Origin: Roseovarius arcticus
GTDB taxonomy: Bacteria > Pseudomonadota > Alphaproteobacteria > Rhodobacterales > Rhodobacteraceae
Length of the DNA stretch: 64,000 bases
Assembly (NCBI RefSeq): GCF_006125015.1
Contig: NZ_SZZN01000001.1
Coordinates: 682,001 to 746,000 of the forward strand
Direction: 5' to 3'
The notes beneath the pieces were generated by a model. It was not told where the DNA came from and ran no database searches. It saw only the letters and a list, made by a program, of their open reading frames with translations. The translations under genes were made by a program, and so were the position numbers. Shown in pieces: positions 50,469-59,032 of this stretch (its first letter is position 1; every line of letters starts with the position of its first letter).

Positions 50469-52802
50469 ATGCCGGAACCTGGCGACACTGCTCGAAACAG
50501 ACATGCGGCCTTTTGGTCGGAACGTACACTGACGCGCCTTCTTCTGGGAATTGCGCTGACAGGTCTGGTGCTGGGCCTTGTCGCTTGGGCGGCGGGTCAG
50601 TCCGATCTGGCATATTGGGCATGGGCGGCAGGGACGGCACCTGTCGTGCTGGGCCTTGCCGTCTCAATCATCCGTGCCCTGATGCAGGGCCGCATGGGTG
50701 TCGATGCGGTTGCACTTTTGTCGATGTCCGGTGCGCTGGCGTTGGGTGAGATGCTGGCCGGTGTCGTCGTTGCGGTGATGTATGCGGGTGGCAACGTGCT
50801 GGAGGAATTCGCCGTAACTCGCGCCGAGCGTGACCTTCGCGCGCTGGTGGATCGCGCCCCTCGCAGTGCGCACCAGATCCATGACGGCAAGGTAGAGGAT
50901 ATATCGATTGACGCCGTGTCCATTGGCAACATGATCCTTGTAAACGCAGGCGAAGTGATCCCCGTGGATGGCGCCGTTGCGAGTGCCTCGGCGATGATCG
51001 ACGAATCTGCCCTAACGGGTGAGCCGATCCCGGTCACCCGTGCTATTGGTGCCGTGGTGCTCAGCGGAACCGTCAATGTAGGCGAGGCTTTTACGCTGCG
51101 CGCCACGGCAGCGGCGGGCGACAGTGCTTATGCGGGAGTTATCCGGATGGTCACTGCGGCGCAGACGGCCAAGGCACCGTTCATTCGCATGGCGGACCGA
51201 TTTGCGCTGGTCCTGTTGCCGGTGACGGTGGTGGTCGCGGGTGCGGCCTGGGTGTTGTCGGGCGATCCGGTGCGCGGCCTTGCGGTTCTGGTCGCCGCCA
51301 CGCCTTGCCCGTTGATCCTTGCGGCTCCGGTTGCGTTTATCGGCGGGGTCAGTCGCGCCGCACGATTGGGAATTTTGATCAAGGGCGGTGGCCCGTTAGA
51401 AGCCTTGGCCCGTGTGCGCACAGTGATCTTTGACAAGACGGGCACGTTGACCGTAGGCGGTGCGCGGCTAGTGTCCGTCGAAACCGTCCCGGGCGAAGAC
51501 GCAGATACTGTTTTGCGCCTTGCGGCCTCACTGGATCAGGCGTCGCATCACGTTGTTGCTGATGCGATTGTGGCGGCGGCGCGCACCAAAGAGCTGACGC
51601 TGGCGATGCCGATGGACGTGCAGGAAACCCAAGGTTCGGGCCTGCGCGGCACCCTGTCGGGGCAGGTGGTCAGCGTCGGATCATATCAATATGTGCGCGG
51701 CACGCACAAACCGCAGCCTTGGGAATTGCGGGTTCTCAGGCGGGCATCGTGGCGTTCTGCGTTAAGCGTTTTCGTGGCCGTGGACGGCAGAATTATCGGC
51801 GCGCTCCTACTGGGTGACGAGATTAGGCGCGCTGCGCCGCGCACGGTGCAGGCTTTGCGCAGTCTGGGGCTGTCGCGGATCATGATGTTAACGGGCGACC
51901 GGGCGGACGCCGCCGAAAACATTGCCGCGGCGCTTGATCTGGATGCTGTTCTGGCGGACCGGAGTGCAGGCGAAAAGGTCGAAGCGGTCGCAACCGAACA
52001 GGCGCTGCACCCCACGGTCATGATTGGCGATGGCATCAATGACGCGCCTGCGCTGGCGGCGGCTGACGTTGGCATCGCCATGGGCGCGCGCGGCGCAAGT
52101 GCCTCGTCCGAGGCTGCTGATGTGGTCATTCTGGTCGACCGCATCGACCGTGTTGCAGACGCCGTGCAGATCGCGCGACGTACGCGGGCCATCGCTCTGC
52201 AAAGTATTGTGGTCGGGCTGGGCTTGTCGGGCATTGCCATGGGGTTCGCCGCGATTGGCTGGCTGTCGCCGGTTCAGGGCGCCCTGACACAGGAGGCGAT
52301 CGACGTCGCCGTTATTCTGAACGCGCTGCGCACGTTGGTCCCTGGCCGCAGCAGGAAGTCGAGGGGAATGTCGTCGGCCACCTTTCAGACGCTGCTGGAC
52401 GATCACGCGATCCTCGACGCAGCTCTCGACCGGTTGCTTGGCATTGCGGACGCGCTGGACTCCGCAGGACCGCAGGACGCTGCCATGCTGTTTCAGGACG
52501 CCCGGAAGATCGTTCAGAATGAGATCACGCCTCATGAACTAGATGACGAGGTGCGACTGTACCCCCGTGTGCGCAGCTTCCTGCCCGATGATCACGGTCT
52601 TGCGGCGATGAGCCGCGCACATCGGGAAATTCACCATCTGGCACGATTGCTAGACCAGATTGCCAGCACCCAAGTCACGGACGATCCTGATCCCTATCTG
52701 ATCCGCGACGCGCAGCATGTTATTCAATCGCTGGAGTCGCTGGTGCGCATCCACAATGCGCAGGAAGAAGACATCTATCAACATGCAGTTGCAGGGCAAT
52801 GA
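50469..52802 (+). CDS. P1B-5-type metal ATPase with C-terminal hemerythrin domain (Nia-like)
   Basis: 777 residues from ATG 50469, 8 bp after ftsH. P-type core: TGEP actuator loop, membrane metal site TPCPLILAAP (T278-P279-C280), phosphorylation site DKTGT (D322), GDGINDAPAL hinge. The usual SEHP motif is replaced by SHHVV. From about residue 634 a hemerythrin/HHE domain follows (LLDDHAIL, ITPHELDDEVRLYPRV, HREIHHLARLLDQI, HNAQEEDIY). TPC plus a C-terminal hemerythrin domain is the definition of the P1B-5 group; the characterised Sinorhizobium meliloti member Nia transports Ni and Fe. No N-terminal metal-binding domain. Confidence 0.88.
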   Translation: MPEPGDTARNRHAAFWSERTLTRLLLGIALTGLVLGLVAWAAGQSDLAYWAWAAGTAPVVLGLAVSIIRALMQGRMGVDAVALLSMSGALALGEMLAGVVVAVMYAGGNVLEEFAVTRAERDLRALVDRAPRSAHQIHDGKVEDISIDAVSIGNMILVNAGEVIPVDGAVASASAMIDESALTGEPIPVTRAIGAVVLSGTVNVGEAFTLRATAAAGDSAYAGVIRMVTAAQTAKAPFIRMADRFALVLLPVTVVVAGAAWVLSGDPVRGLAVLVAATPCPLILAAPVAFIGGVSRAARLGILIKGGGPLEALARVRTVIFDKTGTLTVGGARLVSVETVPGEDADTVLRLAASLDQASHHVVADAIVAAARTKELTLAMPMDVQETQGSGLRGTLSGQVVSVGSYQYVRGTHKPQPWELRVLRRASWRSALSVFVAVDGRIIGALLLGDEIRRAAPRTVQALRSLGLSRIMMLTGDRADAAENIAAALDLDAVLADRSAGEKVEAVATEQALHPTVMIGDGINDAPALAAADVGIAMGARGASASSEAADVVILVDRIDRVADAVQIARRTRAIALQSIVVGLGLSGIAMGFAAIGWLSPVQGALTQEAIDVAVILNALRTLVPGRSRKSRGMSSATFQTLLDDHAILDAALDRLLGIADALDSAGPQDAAMLFQDARKIVQNEITPHELDDEVRLYPRVRSFLPDDHGLAAMSRAHREIHHLARLLDQIASTQVTDDPDPYLIRDAQHVIQSLESLVRIHNAQEEDIYQHAVAGQ

Positions 52803-53039
52803 AAATGAAAGCGCCCGCATGACACTCCAGACACCAGCCAGAACAGGACAACGTACTAACCTACTGGGCGACACCGACCGGGGACCTTAGTCTGTCGGCA
52901 AAGGCTTTCGCGTGTTGGGGGGGGGCGCCACGCACAACGTTGACGGCAGATCCGATTATGACCGCGAAGACGAAACCGCGATGGTCTATGAGGGGTTTCT
53001 TCTGTTTTTTGATCCGCTGAAAGATGGGATCGAGGCGGC

Positions 53040-53219
53040 ATTGCGGTATTGTTACCCTATCTTGGTTGGGTGTCAGAGTGGTTTTCGCTTGTGCCCTTGC
53101 CACCACATTTGCTGGTCGCGGGGCTGAGCATTGTGGTTTTGGACATTGTGGTGACCGAGCTAGCGGAGCGCTGGCTCTATCGTCAGGAGCGAGCGCTGGG
53201 CGCGGGTCCGGGCTCTTGA
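53040..53219 (+). pseudogene. C-terminal fragment of a P-type cation ATPase
   Basis: The frame reads IAVLLPYLGWVSEWFSLVPL then PPHLLVAGLSIVVLDIVVTE and LAERWLYRQERAL to a stop, matching the last two membrane helices and basic tail of MgtA/P3-type or calcium-type P-ATPases (WFxxVPLPxxYxxxL...LxxRWxYRR). Nothing of the catalytic body remains upstream; the preceding 240 bp after the P1B-5 gene are unrecognisable. A deletion scar. Confidence 0.6.
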
Positions 53220-53237
53220 AATCAGGAAGGTAAAACG

Positions 53238-53459
53238 ATGATGCGAGACTACGAATTCGGATATGTCTGGGGTTATGGGGTGGGGCCTTTGGGGTTGTTT
53301 ATAGGCGCGGCTCTGATCCTGATCCCGTTCTGGAAAATCTCGGTCAAGGCCGGATACTCAGGCTGGCTTAGCTTGCTGATCCTCGTTCCGGTGCTGAACT
53401 TTGTCTTTCTTTACTATCTGGCGTTTTCGGATTGGCCCGCCACGCGCCAACGCGGATGA
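53238..53459 (+). CDS. Small two-helix membrane protein
   Basis: 73 residues beginning MMRDYEFGYVWGYGVGPLGL, with AGGAAGG upstream. Two hydrophobic helices (GPLGLFIGAALILIPFW and GWLSLLILVPVLNFVFLYYLAF) around KISVKAGYSGW. The PFWKI...GY-S-GWLSLL...VPVLN-FLYYLAFSDWP pattern is shared with small proteins found next to transporters, but no function is known to me. It follows the ATPase fragment by 18 bp. Confidence 0.7.
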   Translation: MMRDYEFGYVWGYGVGPLGLFIGAALILIPFWKISVKAGYSGWLSLLILVPVLNFVFLYYLAFSDWPATRQRG

Positions 53460-53772
53460 TCCAAGACCTCAAGCGGCGGACACTTGCGATGACCACTAGC
53501 TCTGGAGATGCCGTCACTCATGAGACATCTTCTTTAATTTCCCAGTTTTGGGAAGAAGCAGATGCTCATCACAAAGGATCATCGCGAGCTTTGGCATCTT
53601 CGATACGCTGAACAAGGAGAGGCTCGCCTAGTCAACGCACCGCCCATTCTTAAGTGGCACGCCGATATCGCCTGATACCAATCGCCTTGTGACAGCTCCC
53701 AGCAGACCCCGGCACTGCCGCCGATGATCTCGTGCCCTTCTTGGGCCAACCTCCTGAAAAACTGGAAGGCTG
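53460..53772. other. Intergenic stretch, 313 bp
   Basis: Between the convergent small membrane-protein gene and the stress-protein gene. No gene, box or clear hairpin recognised; the DNA looks degraded. Confidence 0.4.
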
Positions 53773-54348
53773 TTACTCACTCCAGCCATGAACATGAACA
53801 TCGCGGCCCGAATGACCTTTCAGTATTTTGACGGCGAGGTCTTCCTTTTCCTGATCCCGCACCCGGACCCACATCAAGATACCGCCGTGCCGGATTTGAT
53901 TCTCATAGTAGTCCTTGTGGTGCTTTCCGGCCCGTCTGGCGAGAATTGTGCCAATGACGGCGGCAGGGCTGCCGCCGATGGCAACAGCGGCAATTGATGC
54001 GGCCACAGTGCTTGCAGGCGTCAGCATGGCCAACATAGCAATTGCGGAGCCCACAAAGAAGAACCCGCCCGCGATTGCGCCTTCGAGTTCCCCGATTGCC
54101 TCCTCGGACACAAAGTTCGCTCTGGGCGCTTTAGGATCGTCCTCAAGTTCGGACGCGCGCCAATATGCTTTACCCAGCCTCTCTTCCAACGCTTCCTGAG
54201 TTCCCAAAAGGCTTATGTCCGAGTGGTGAAACCCCACAGAGCGCAAATCATAAAATGCGGCCTGCTGGGCCTCGAACGTATCAAAAATCCCGACAGCTTC
54301 GGGAACGTTGATATAGGTTGTGTGTTCTTCTTTTGCGTCGTTGGTCAT
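53773..54348 (-). CDS. General-stress-like protein with glycine-rich membrane segment
   Basis: 191 residues. The N-terminal part EAVGIFDTFEAQQAAFYDLRSVGFHHSDISLLGTQEALEERLG resembles the ferredoxin-like domain of DUF1269/YflT-type general stress proteins; the middle (IGELEGAIAGGFFFVGSAIAMLAMLTPASTVAASIAAVAIGGSPAAVIG) is a glycine-zipper-like double hydrophobic stretch; the end (GGILMWVRVRDQEKEDLAVKILKGHSGRDVHVHGW) repeats the fold. Role unknown, probably membrane-associated stress protection. An anaerobox lies 53 bp upstream. Confidence 0.8.
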   Translation of the reverse strand: MTNDAKEEHTTYINVPEAVGIFDTFEAQQAAFYDLRSVGFHHSDISLLGTQEALEERLGKAYWRASELEDDPKAPRANFVSEEAIGELEGAIAGGFFFVGSAIAMLAMLTPASTVAASIAAVAIGGSPAAVIGTILARRAGKHHKDYYENQIRHGGILMWVRVRDQEKEDLAVKILKGHSGRDVHVHGWSE

Positions 54349-54401
54349 TGGCCACCTCAGTTCAACTTCTGAGGTTTTAGCCTGTGACCGGTCGCCTTCA
54401 A

Positions 54402-54415
54402 TTGACGCACGTCAA
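54402..54415 (-). promoter_or_regulatory. FNR/FixK-type anaerobox upstream of the stress-protein gene
   Basis: TTGACGCACGTCAA, perfect TTGAY-N4-RTCAA, 53 bp before the start of the 53773-54348 gene. Confidence 0.75.
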
Positions 54416-54524
54416 TTGATCGGTGCCTTGCAGATGGAGCGTACGACGGAGAACCAACATCCGATTTGCTTGCCGCTTGGTTCGGATCGACGATCTAGGT
54501 CACCATCCCACCTCCTAGAGACGC

Positions 54525-54786
54525 GATCCTGAGGCCCAATGCGGCCCAATATCTGAGAGCACGAGACGGGAGTATCACCGACATCACGGCCCGCGGGCGG
54601 GTGGCTGGCAGAAAGCTACCAGCTACAACCGGCGCAGCCGGAGCGAAACGCTCAAGAGATGCTGGAAAGCCGCCAGCGGGGCTAAGTTGAAGGCGCGCAA
54701 CTAGGAAAATCAGAAAACAGAAGCCAAGGTTGGTGTCCGGGTCTCAGCCGGATGACCGGACTTGGCCGCCCGGGTTTTGAACGCAC
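54525..54786 (+). pseudogene. DDE transposase C-terminal remnant
   Basis: Broken frames give LRPNAAQYLRARDGSITDIT, then YNRRSRSETLKRCWKAASGA and KLKARN, an in-frame stop, then ENQKTEAKVGVRV and, after a shift, LSRMTGLGRPGFER. This is the C-terminal end of a DDE transposase family common in Rhodobacteraceae plasmids (YNRRSRxETQMGRWKAVIGPKLKARxFxNQKTEAKIGVRVLNRMTxLGRP). No terminal inverted repeats were identified. Confidence 0.65.
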
Positions 54787-54859
54787 CGCCTGGATTCCGT
54801 CTCGGGGAGGGCGTGTTCCGAGTTGCAATTTATCTGTGCAACAAGGCGATGCATAGCAT

Positions 54860-56317
54860 TCACGCTGGACCACCCGATGGGGGCATTCCACGGAGTGAAC
54901 TGGCGATCGCTCCGCGGGCGATAATGCCGAACGCTTCGGTCAGTGTCGGGTGAGGATGAATGCTCGACGCCAACTGCTCAAGCGTCAGCCCGTTGCGCAC
55001 CGCCAGCGCCGCTTCGCCCACCAGATCCGCCGCGCCTTCGATCAGGGCGTGAACCCCGACGATGCGGTGATCGGAGCGACGATAGATGATCCGCAATCGC
55101 CCTAGATTTTCGCCTGAGATCTGTGCGCGTGCGTCGATCTTGTAGTCATACTCGGCCACGGCGACCTCCAAACCGGCTGCGTTTGCCACTTCCTCGGTAA
55201 GCCCGACCATGCCAATTTCAGGAGACGAGAAGATCACGGCGCTGTTGTATTCGGGCTTTGGGAAGGTGGTGGGTAGCCCAATAATGTAGCGCGCCACCGC
55301 GAGTGCCTGAGCAGTGGCCCAATGGGCAAACATCGGGTTGCCTGCTACATCACCAATCGCGAATAGACCTGGCTCGTCGGTCTCGAGCTGCTCATTCACT
55401 TTAATCCCGTGGAGCCCGTGTTTGACTGCCGTCGTTTCGAGTCCGAGCCCGTCAACATTCGGATGCCGACCAGCAACTATTGCAACAACCTGCGCTGCGA
55501 TGCTTCGTGTCTCACCCTTGTGGCTGAAGCTTACGTGGTGTTCGCTATCGTCCACTTTGATCTGTTCAATCTGGACGTCGGTCTGGACTGTAACGCCGGT
55601 CGCCTTCAGGTGCTCGGTCAGTAATGCCGCAAGCGGGGCATCGACCTGGCCGAGAATGCGGTGTCCGGCTTCGAGCAGGGTGACGTCGGACCCGAGCATG
55701 GCAAAGATTTGTGCCATTTCGACGCCAATTGGACCGCCGCCGATCAGTACCAATGTTGATGGCACTGCTTCGATGTCGATCAGCCCTTCTGAATCGAGCA
55801 CGCTTGGCAGGTCCCCGCCAAGGATCGGCAAGCGATTGGGCACGGAGCCGGTGGCGATAATCGCGCGTTCGAAGGTAACGGCGCGCTGCGGTTGGCCGGA
55901 ACATTGGATGATCGCAGAGCGGGCACCGGTGATCTGCGCATGGCCAAAAGCTACCTCAAGCCCTCGGAGTTTTCCCGCATTCGTCAGCGCTCCTGCGGAA
56001 CGGCCGCTAAGGATCTTGTGACGCCGCGTCTGCACCGCAGTCCAATCCACCGCGCCGGTCCAGCCCAGCGGCACTTCAAGCCCGAAGTCGCCCCCGCGCG
56101 CGATTTGAGAGCGGCGGTAAGCGGTCTCGCGGAAAATTTTGGAGGGAATGCAGCCGGAGAATAGGCAGGTGCCCCCAAGCCCTACGCCGGCCTCGACCAG
56201 CAACACGCGACGGCCAGCCTGCGCCAACGCCATCGCTGCTGGCGTGCCGCCCGGTCCGCCCCCAATGACGAGGATATCAACGGTGTCTTTGCTTTGAGAA
56301 GTTCCTACCTGTGTCAT
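54860..56317 (-). CDS. Pyridine nucleotide-disulfide oxidoreductase (dihydrolipoamide dehydrogenase-like)
   Basis: 485 residues. FAD-binding VDILVIGGGPGGTPAAMALAQAG, active-site disulfide GGTCLFSGCIPSK (about C50 and C55), NAD-binding LVLIGGGPIGVEMAQIFAMLG, second FAD contact FAIGDVAG, and the C-terminal dimer motif HPHPTLTEAFG with the catalytic His. The fold fits dihydrolipoamide or mercuric reductase-like enzymes; there is no C-terminal Cys pair, so mercury reduction is unlikely, and no lipoyl-enzyme genes are nearby. Probable role is disulfide or sulfur-compound reduction. It follows the truncated TauE gene on the same strand. Confidence 0.88.
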   Translation of the reverse strand: MTQVGTSQSKDTVDILVIGGGPGGTPAAMALAQAGRRVLLVEAGVGLGGTCLFSGCIPSKIFRETAYRRSQIARGGDFGLEVPLGWTGAVDWTAVQTRRHKILSGRSAGALTNAGKLRGLEVAFGHAQITGARSAIIQCSGQPQRAVTFERAIIATGSVPNRLPILGGDLPSVLDSEGLIDIEAVPSTLVLIGGGPIGVEMAQIFAMLGSDVTLLEAGHRILGQVDAPLAALLTEHLKATGVTVQTDVQIEQIKVDDSEHHVSFSHKGETRSIAAQVVAIVAGRHPNVDGLGLETTAVKHGLHGIKVNEQLETDEPGLFAIGDVAGNPMFAHWATAQALAVARYIIGLPTTFPKPEYNSAVIFSSPEIGMVGLTEEVANAAGLEVAVAEYDYKIDARAQISGENLGRLRIIYRRSDHRIVGVHALIEGAADLVGEAALAVRNGLTLEQLASSIHPHPTLTEAFGIIARGAIASSLRGMPPSGGPA

Positions 56318-56335
56318 ACCAAAGCACTCCTTTTT

Positions 56336-57005
56336 CTAGACGAAGTTCCAAATCATCTTATTGGCCAACAGCAGCAAAATTACCGCTATCAACTTCTTGA
56401 GCTGTGCGGCCTTTAGTTGGTTGTTCATGATGCGCTCACCCAGATATCCGCCGAGGATCGCCGCAAGGGCCACGACGGCGAGTAGGGGCCAATTCATCGT
56501 GGTGAACGACAGATAGGTCAGGAATGCCCCAGCCGAAGAGAACGGAATAACAAAGCTGATGGCGCGGGCGGCCTTTTTAGCGTCATAGCCAAGCAGGATC
56601 AGCGCTGGCATCATCAGCGCTCCGCCGCCGACGCCAATCATGCCCGAGATCACGCCAACGCCACCTCCAATAAGGTAAAGCGGCCATGTTTGCGTAAAAG
56701 TCACAAACGTGGTGCGCCGGGAAAACAGCAATAGCAGCGCGGCAATGATCAAGAAGACGATCAGCAACAATTCAATCGCCTCGCGCGCCACGAATTGGCT
56801 GGACCACGCGCCGACCGGCGTTGCGACCAAGACCGACAGGACGAGGGGGCACCGACCAGGCGGCGTGTTCTTCACGGAACCGGATGTCGATGAGCTGGAT
56901 CTCGCGCTTGGTATAGAGGTCCAGCAGTTCATCAAGCCCGATCTTTATCGCGATCCGTTCGTCATAGTCGAAACTGCGTAGGTAATTGTCAAAATTGCGC
57001 CCCAT
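56336..57005 (-). pseudogene. Rhodanese fragment joined out of frame to truncated TauE/SafE permease
   Basis: From ATG 57005 (AAAGGGG upstream) a good rhodanese beginning is read, MGRNFDNYLRSFDYDERIAI to QLIDIRFREEHAAW, ending abruptly near 56848. There the sequence becomes the C-terminal part of a TauE/SafE-type permease in another frame (LVLSVLVATPVGAWSSQFVA, GGGVGVISGMIGVGGGALMMP, LAAILGGYLGERIMN), about 165 residues instead of about 250. It looks like an internal deletion that fused two neighbouring sulfur genes. The TauE part could still be translated from an internal start, but its first helices are missing. Confidence 0.65.
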
Positions 57006-57136
57006 GGGTGGCCCCTTTGGTCTGTGGCTGCTGGCATAAGGGCGAACGCAAGGTCGTTCAGCCCGTTATGCATGACCATCAGCGCCGCATTGCGAAAACA
57101 TGATACATTGATGGTCCGACGGCGCAGGCTTGGCGG

Positions 57137-57763
57137 CTAAAGCTCCACGAGTCGCAGGTAGGGGCGAATTTCATCCCAGCCCTGCGGAAACAGAGCCGCA
57201 GCTTTGCGATCGTTGGTCGAGGGTGGAATTATGACCTTGTCGCCCGACCTCCAATCGGCAGGAGTTGCGATGCCTTTCGCATCGACAAGCTGTAGCGCAT
57301 CAATAACGCGCAGAATCTCATCAAAGTTACGGCCTACATCCATTGGATAAGTTAGCGTCAGGCGGATCTTGTGTTCAGGATCAATGATGAAAACCGAGCG
57401 AACCGCCGCCGTAGTGCTTTCATGGGCATGGATCATATCGTAAAGCTTCGCGACTTTAAGGTCCGCGTCCCCAACAATTGGAAACTGCACATCGGTATGT
57501 TGGGTGTCATTGACGTCACTGATCCACTTCAGATGCTCAGAAACGGTATCAGTCGACAGGCCCAATGGCTTTGTGTTCCGTTTTGCAAATTCCTTAGCCA
57601 GTTGCGCGGTCCGGCCCATTTCGGTCGTGCATATCGGGGTGAAATCAGCCGGGTGACTAAAGAAGAATACCCAAGAATCGCCCGCCCACTTGTGGAAATC
57701 AATTTCGCCTTTGGTGGTATCGATTGTGAAATTTGGCGCGATATCGCCGATATGCAAAGACAT
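57137..57763 (-). CDS. 1-Cys peroxiredoxin (Prx6 type)
   Basis: 208 residues. The active-site motif HPADFTPICTTEMG places the peroxidatic cysteine at C45; there is no second conserved Cys of 2-Cys enzymes, and the long C-terminal region (YPMDVGRNFDEILRVIDALQLVDAKGIATPADWRSGDKVIIPP) is the Prx6 dimer domain. It reduces H2O2 and lipid peroxides in the cytoplasm. An anaerobox is 99 bp upstream, so it may protect during oxic/anoxic transitions. Confidence 0.93.
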   Translation of the reverse strand: MSLHIGDIAPNFTIDTTKGEIDFHKWAGDSWVFFFSHPADFTPICTTEMGRTAQLAKEFAKRNTKPLGLSTDTVSEHLKWISDVNDTQHTDVQFPIVGDADLKVAKLYDMIHAHESTTAAVRSVFIIDPEHKIRLTLTYPMDVGRNFDEILRVIDALQLVDAKGIATPADWRSGDKVIIPPSTNDRKAAALFPQGWDEIRPYLRLVEL

Positions 57764-57862
57764 CGTAGTGCTCCTGTGGTGTATTAAATATGGACGGCAG
57801 GCAGCGTTTCTGACGTGTCTGCAGACCCTTCCTCAACACTATCGGCGGTGCAAACGGTTGGA

Positions 57863-57876
57863 TTGACGTTTGTCAA
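57863..57876 (-). promoter_or_regulatory. FNR/FixK-type anaerobox upstream of peroxiredoxin
   Basis: TTGACGTTTGTCAA, perfect TTGAY-N4-RTCAA, 99 bp before the peroxiredoxin start. Confidence 0.7.
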
Positions 57877-57987
57877 TTTCCTGAACCGCGTGTGCGGGGT
57901 TCTGCTGCGTTAGTGACGCTCAGCGCCACTCTGGGGTCGCAAATTGATTGAGGTTTTCGTGGCGCGGCCTGACATATTCTAACGTAA

Positions 57988-58080
57988 TCGTTTCCAGAAT
58001 GAGGTCATGTTGCTGGCGGTACGCTGGTACTGCCGATAGCGCTGACTTACCGGGATGTGTGCGATCTTGTCCGAACGATG
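57988..58080 (+). pseudogene. IS6-family transposase N-terminal remnant
   Basis: One frame reads RFQNEVMLLAVRWYCR and, after a shift, IALTYRDVCDLVRTM, matching the start of IS6/IS240 transposases (RFPPEVILLAVRWYLRYxLSYRDVEELMxERG). Nothing further downstream is recognisable. The remaining intergenic DNA from 57764 to 58505 shows no other gene, only the two anaeroboxes. Confidence 0.6.
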
Positions 58081-58382
58081 CGATGCCACTTTGGCGTGCA
58101 GTTTTTTAAATGTAAGATTGGCATAAATGGCGTCCCCGGTCGACATCTACAACTCCGGCGGTGAAACCAGCCCGCTGCCGTGATCACAGGCCGAAAACCC
58201 TGGAGACTGCCGGCCCAAAGTTGGATAGCAGTGCAGTCAGCCTACACAAAACCAATCAGCTCATCCGTTCAGGCTCTCGTGGTAGCGGATAAAACCCATG
58301 AACCGGGCAGCCTTGGACCCATCCACACTCCTTGGGCTCGAACCTTGATGTTTGGGGTGTGCCGTCACTTCAAATTCGCCGA

Positions 58383-58396
58383 TTGACACGTGTCAA
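58383..58396 (+). promoter_or_regulatory. FNR/FixK-type anaerobox upstream of the 41-codon gene
   Basis: TTGACACGTGTCAA, fully palindromic TTGAC-N4-GTCAA, 109 bp before the small gene at 58506. Confidence 0.75.
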
Positions 58397-58505
58397 TTCG
58401 CAGGTGGACGGAAGGTATAGCCAAACCCGTAACGCTTATGCTGAGATGTTGATCTCAAATGCACGGACAGCTGCCCAACGCTTGCCGAAGGGAGGAAAGA
58501 ACCAC

Positions 58506-58631
58506 ATGAACCAATTGACACATCGAAATTTGGAACAAATTTTGGGTTCGTTGGAGGAAAATGCCATGCAGGCGCTGCAAGCCACCGGTGCAAACCTCAA
58601 CGATATCGCGCAGCCCAGTGCGCTGGCATAG
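58506..58631 (+). CDS. Possible 41-residue microprotein
   Basis: Reads MNQLTHRNLEQILGSLEENA followed by MQALQATGANLNDIAQPSAL-A. Supported by a strong GGGAGGAAAG ribosome site at correct distance and by an anaerobox upstream; helical and acidic, no membrane segment. No family recognised. The hairpin at 58649-58679 and the 104-residue gene follow it, suggesting a two-gene unit. Confidence 0.5.
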   Translation: MNQLTHRNLEQILGSLEENAMQALQATGANLNDIAQPSALA

Positions 58632-58648
58632 CAAAGATTAAATAAAAT

Positions 58649-58679
58649 GGGTTCGGGAGAGCAGGACATCCCTGAACCC
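58649..58679 (+). repeat. Inverted repeat between two small genes
   Basis: GGGTTCGGGA and TCCCTGAACCC pair with a single bulge around a 10-base loop. It lies 17 bp after the microprotein stop and 38 bp before the next start. Without a T-run it is more likely an mRNA stability or attenuation hairpin than a terminator. Confidence 0.45.
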
Positions 58680-58717
58680 GCCGGACAAGTTCTTTTCATT
58701 TCTCAAGGTGATCGCCA

Positions 58718-59032
58718 ATGACACAAGACGAAAGAATTTCCCGTGCTCTTCTTGATCCGGCAGCGGAATTTGAGACGCCAAACGATGTTCTGATATCTTC
58801 GTCTCTCTCCGAGGCTCAGAAGATCGAAATCCTCCGCCGATGGGAATACGACGCCAGTGAAATCAGCGTTGCGGAAGAGGAAGGCATGCCGCATGCGAAA
58901 AGTGTTGGGATCGATCAGGTCTTGCAGGCGTTGCAGAAATTGGTACCCCATATTGACGCTGGACACAGCCCTCCTACAAAGCAGGGTGGGCTAGATCGAA
59001 GGGCGCTCAGGGAAAAGCCAACAGAGGACTGA
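58718..59032 (+). CDS. Conserved hypothetical protein
   Basis: 104 residues. The core AEFETPNDVLISSSLSEAQKIEILRRWEYDASEISVAEEEGMP is shared with small proteobacterial proteins of unknown function (pattern FETPxDVL...LTxxQKIEILRRWEYDAxExxVAxEE), often encoded near stress or phasin genes. Acidic, helical, no signal peptide. The C-terminal 25 residues are basic and variable. Function unknown. Confidence 0.75.
   Translation: MTQDERISRALLDPAAEFETPNDVLISSSLSEAQKIEILRRWEYDASEISVAEEEGMPHAKSVGIDQVLQALQKLVPHIDAGHSPPTKQGGLDRRALREKPTED

Noticed and set aside
54860..56317. Mercuric reductase
   Set aside because: Lacks the N-terminal metal-binding domain and the C-terminal cysteine pair, and no other mer genes are present.
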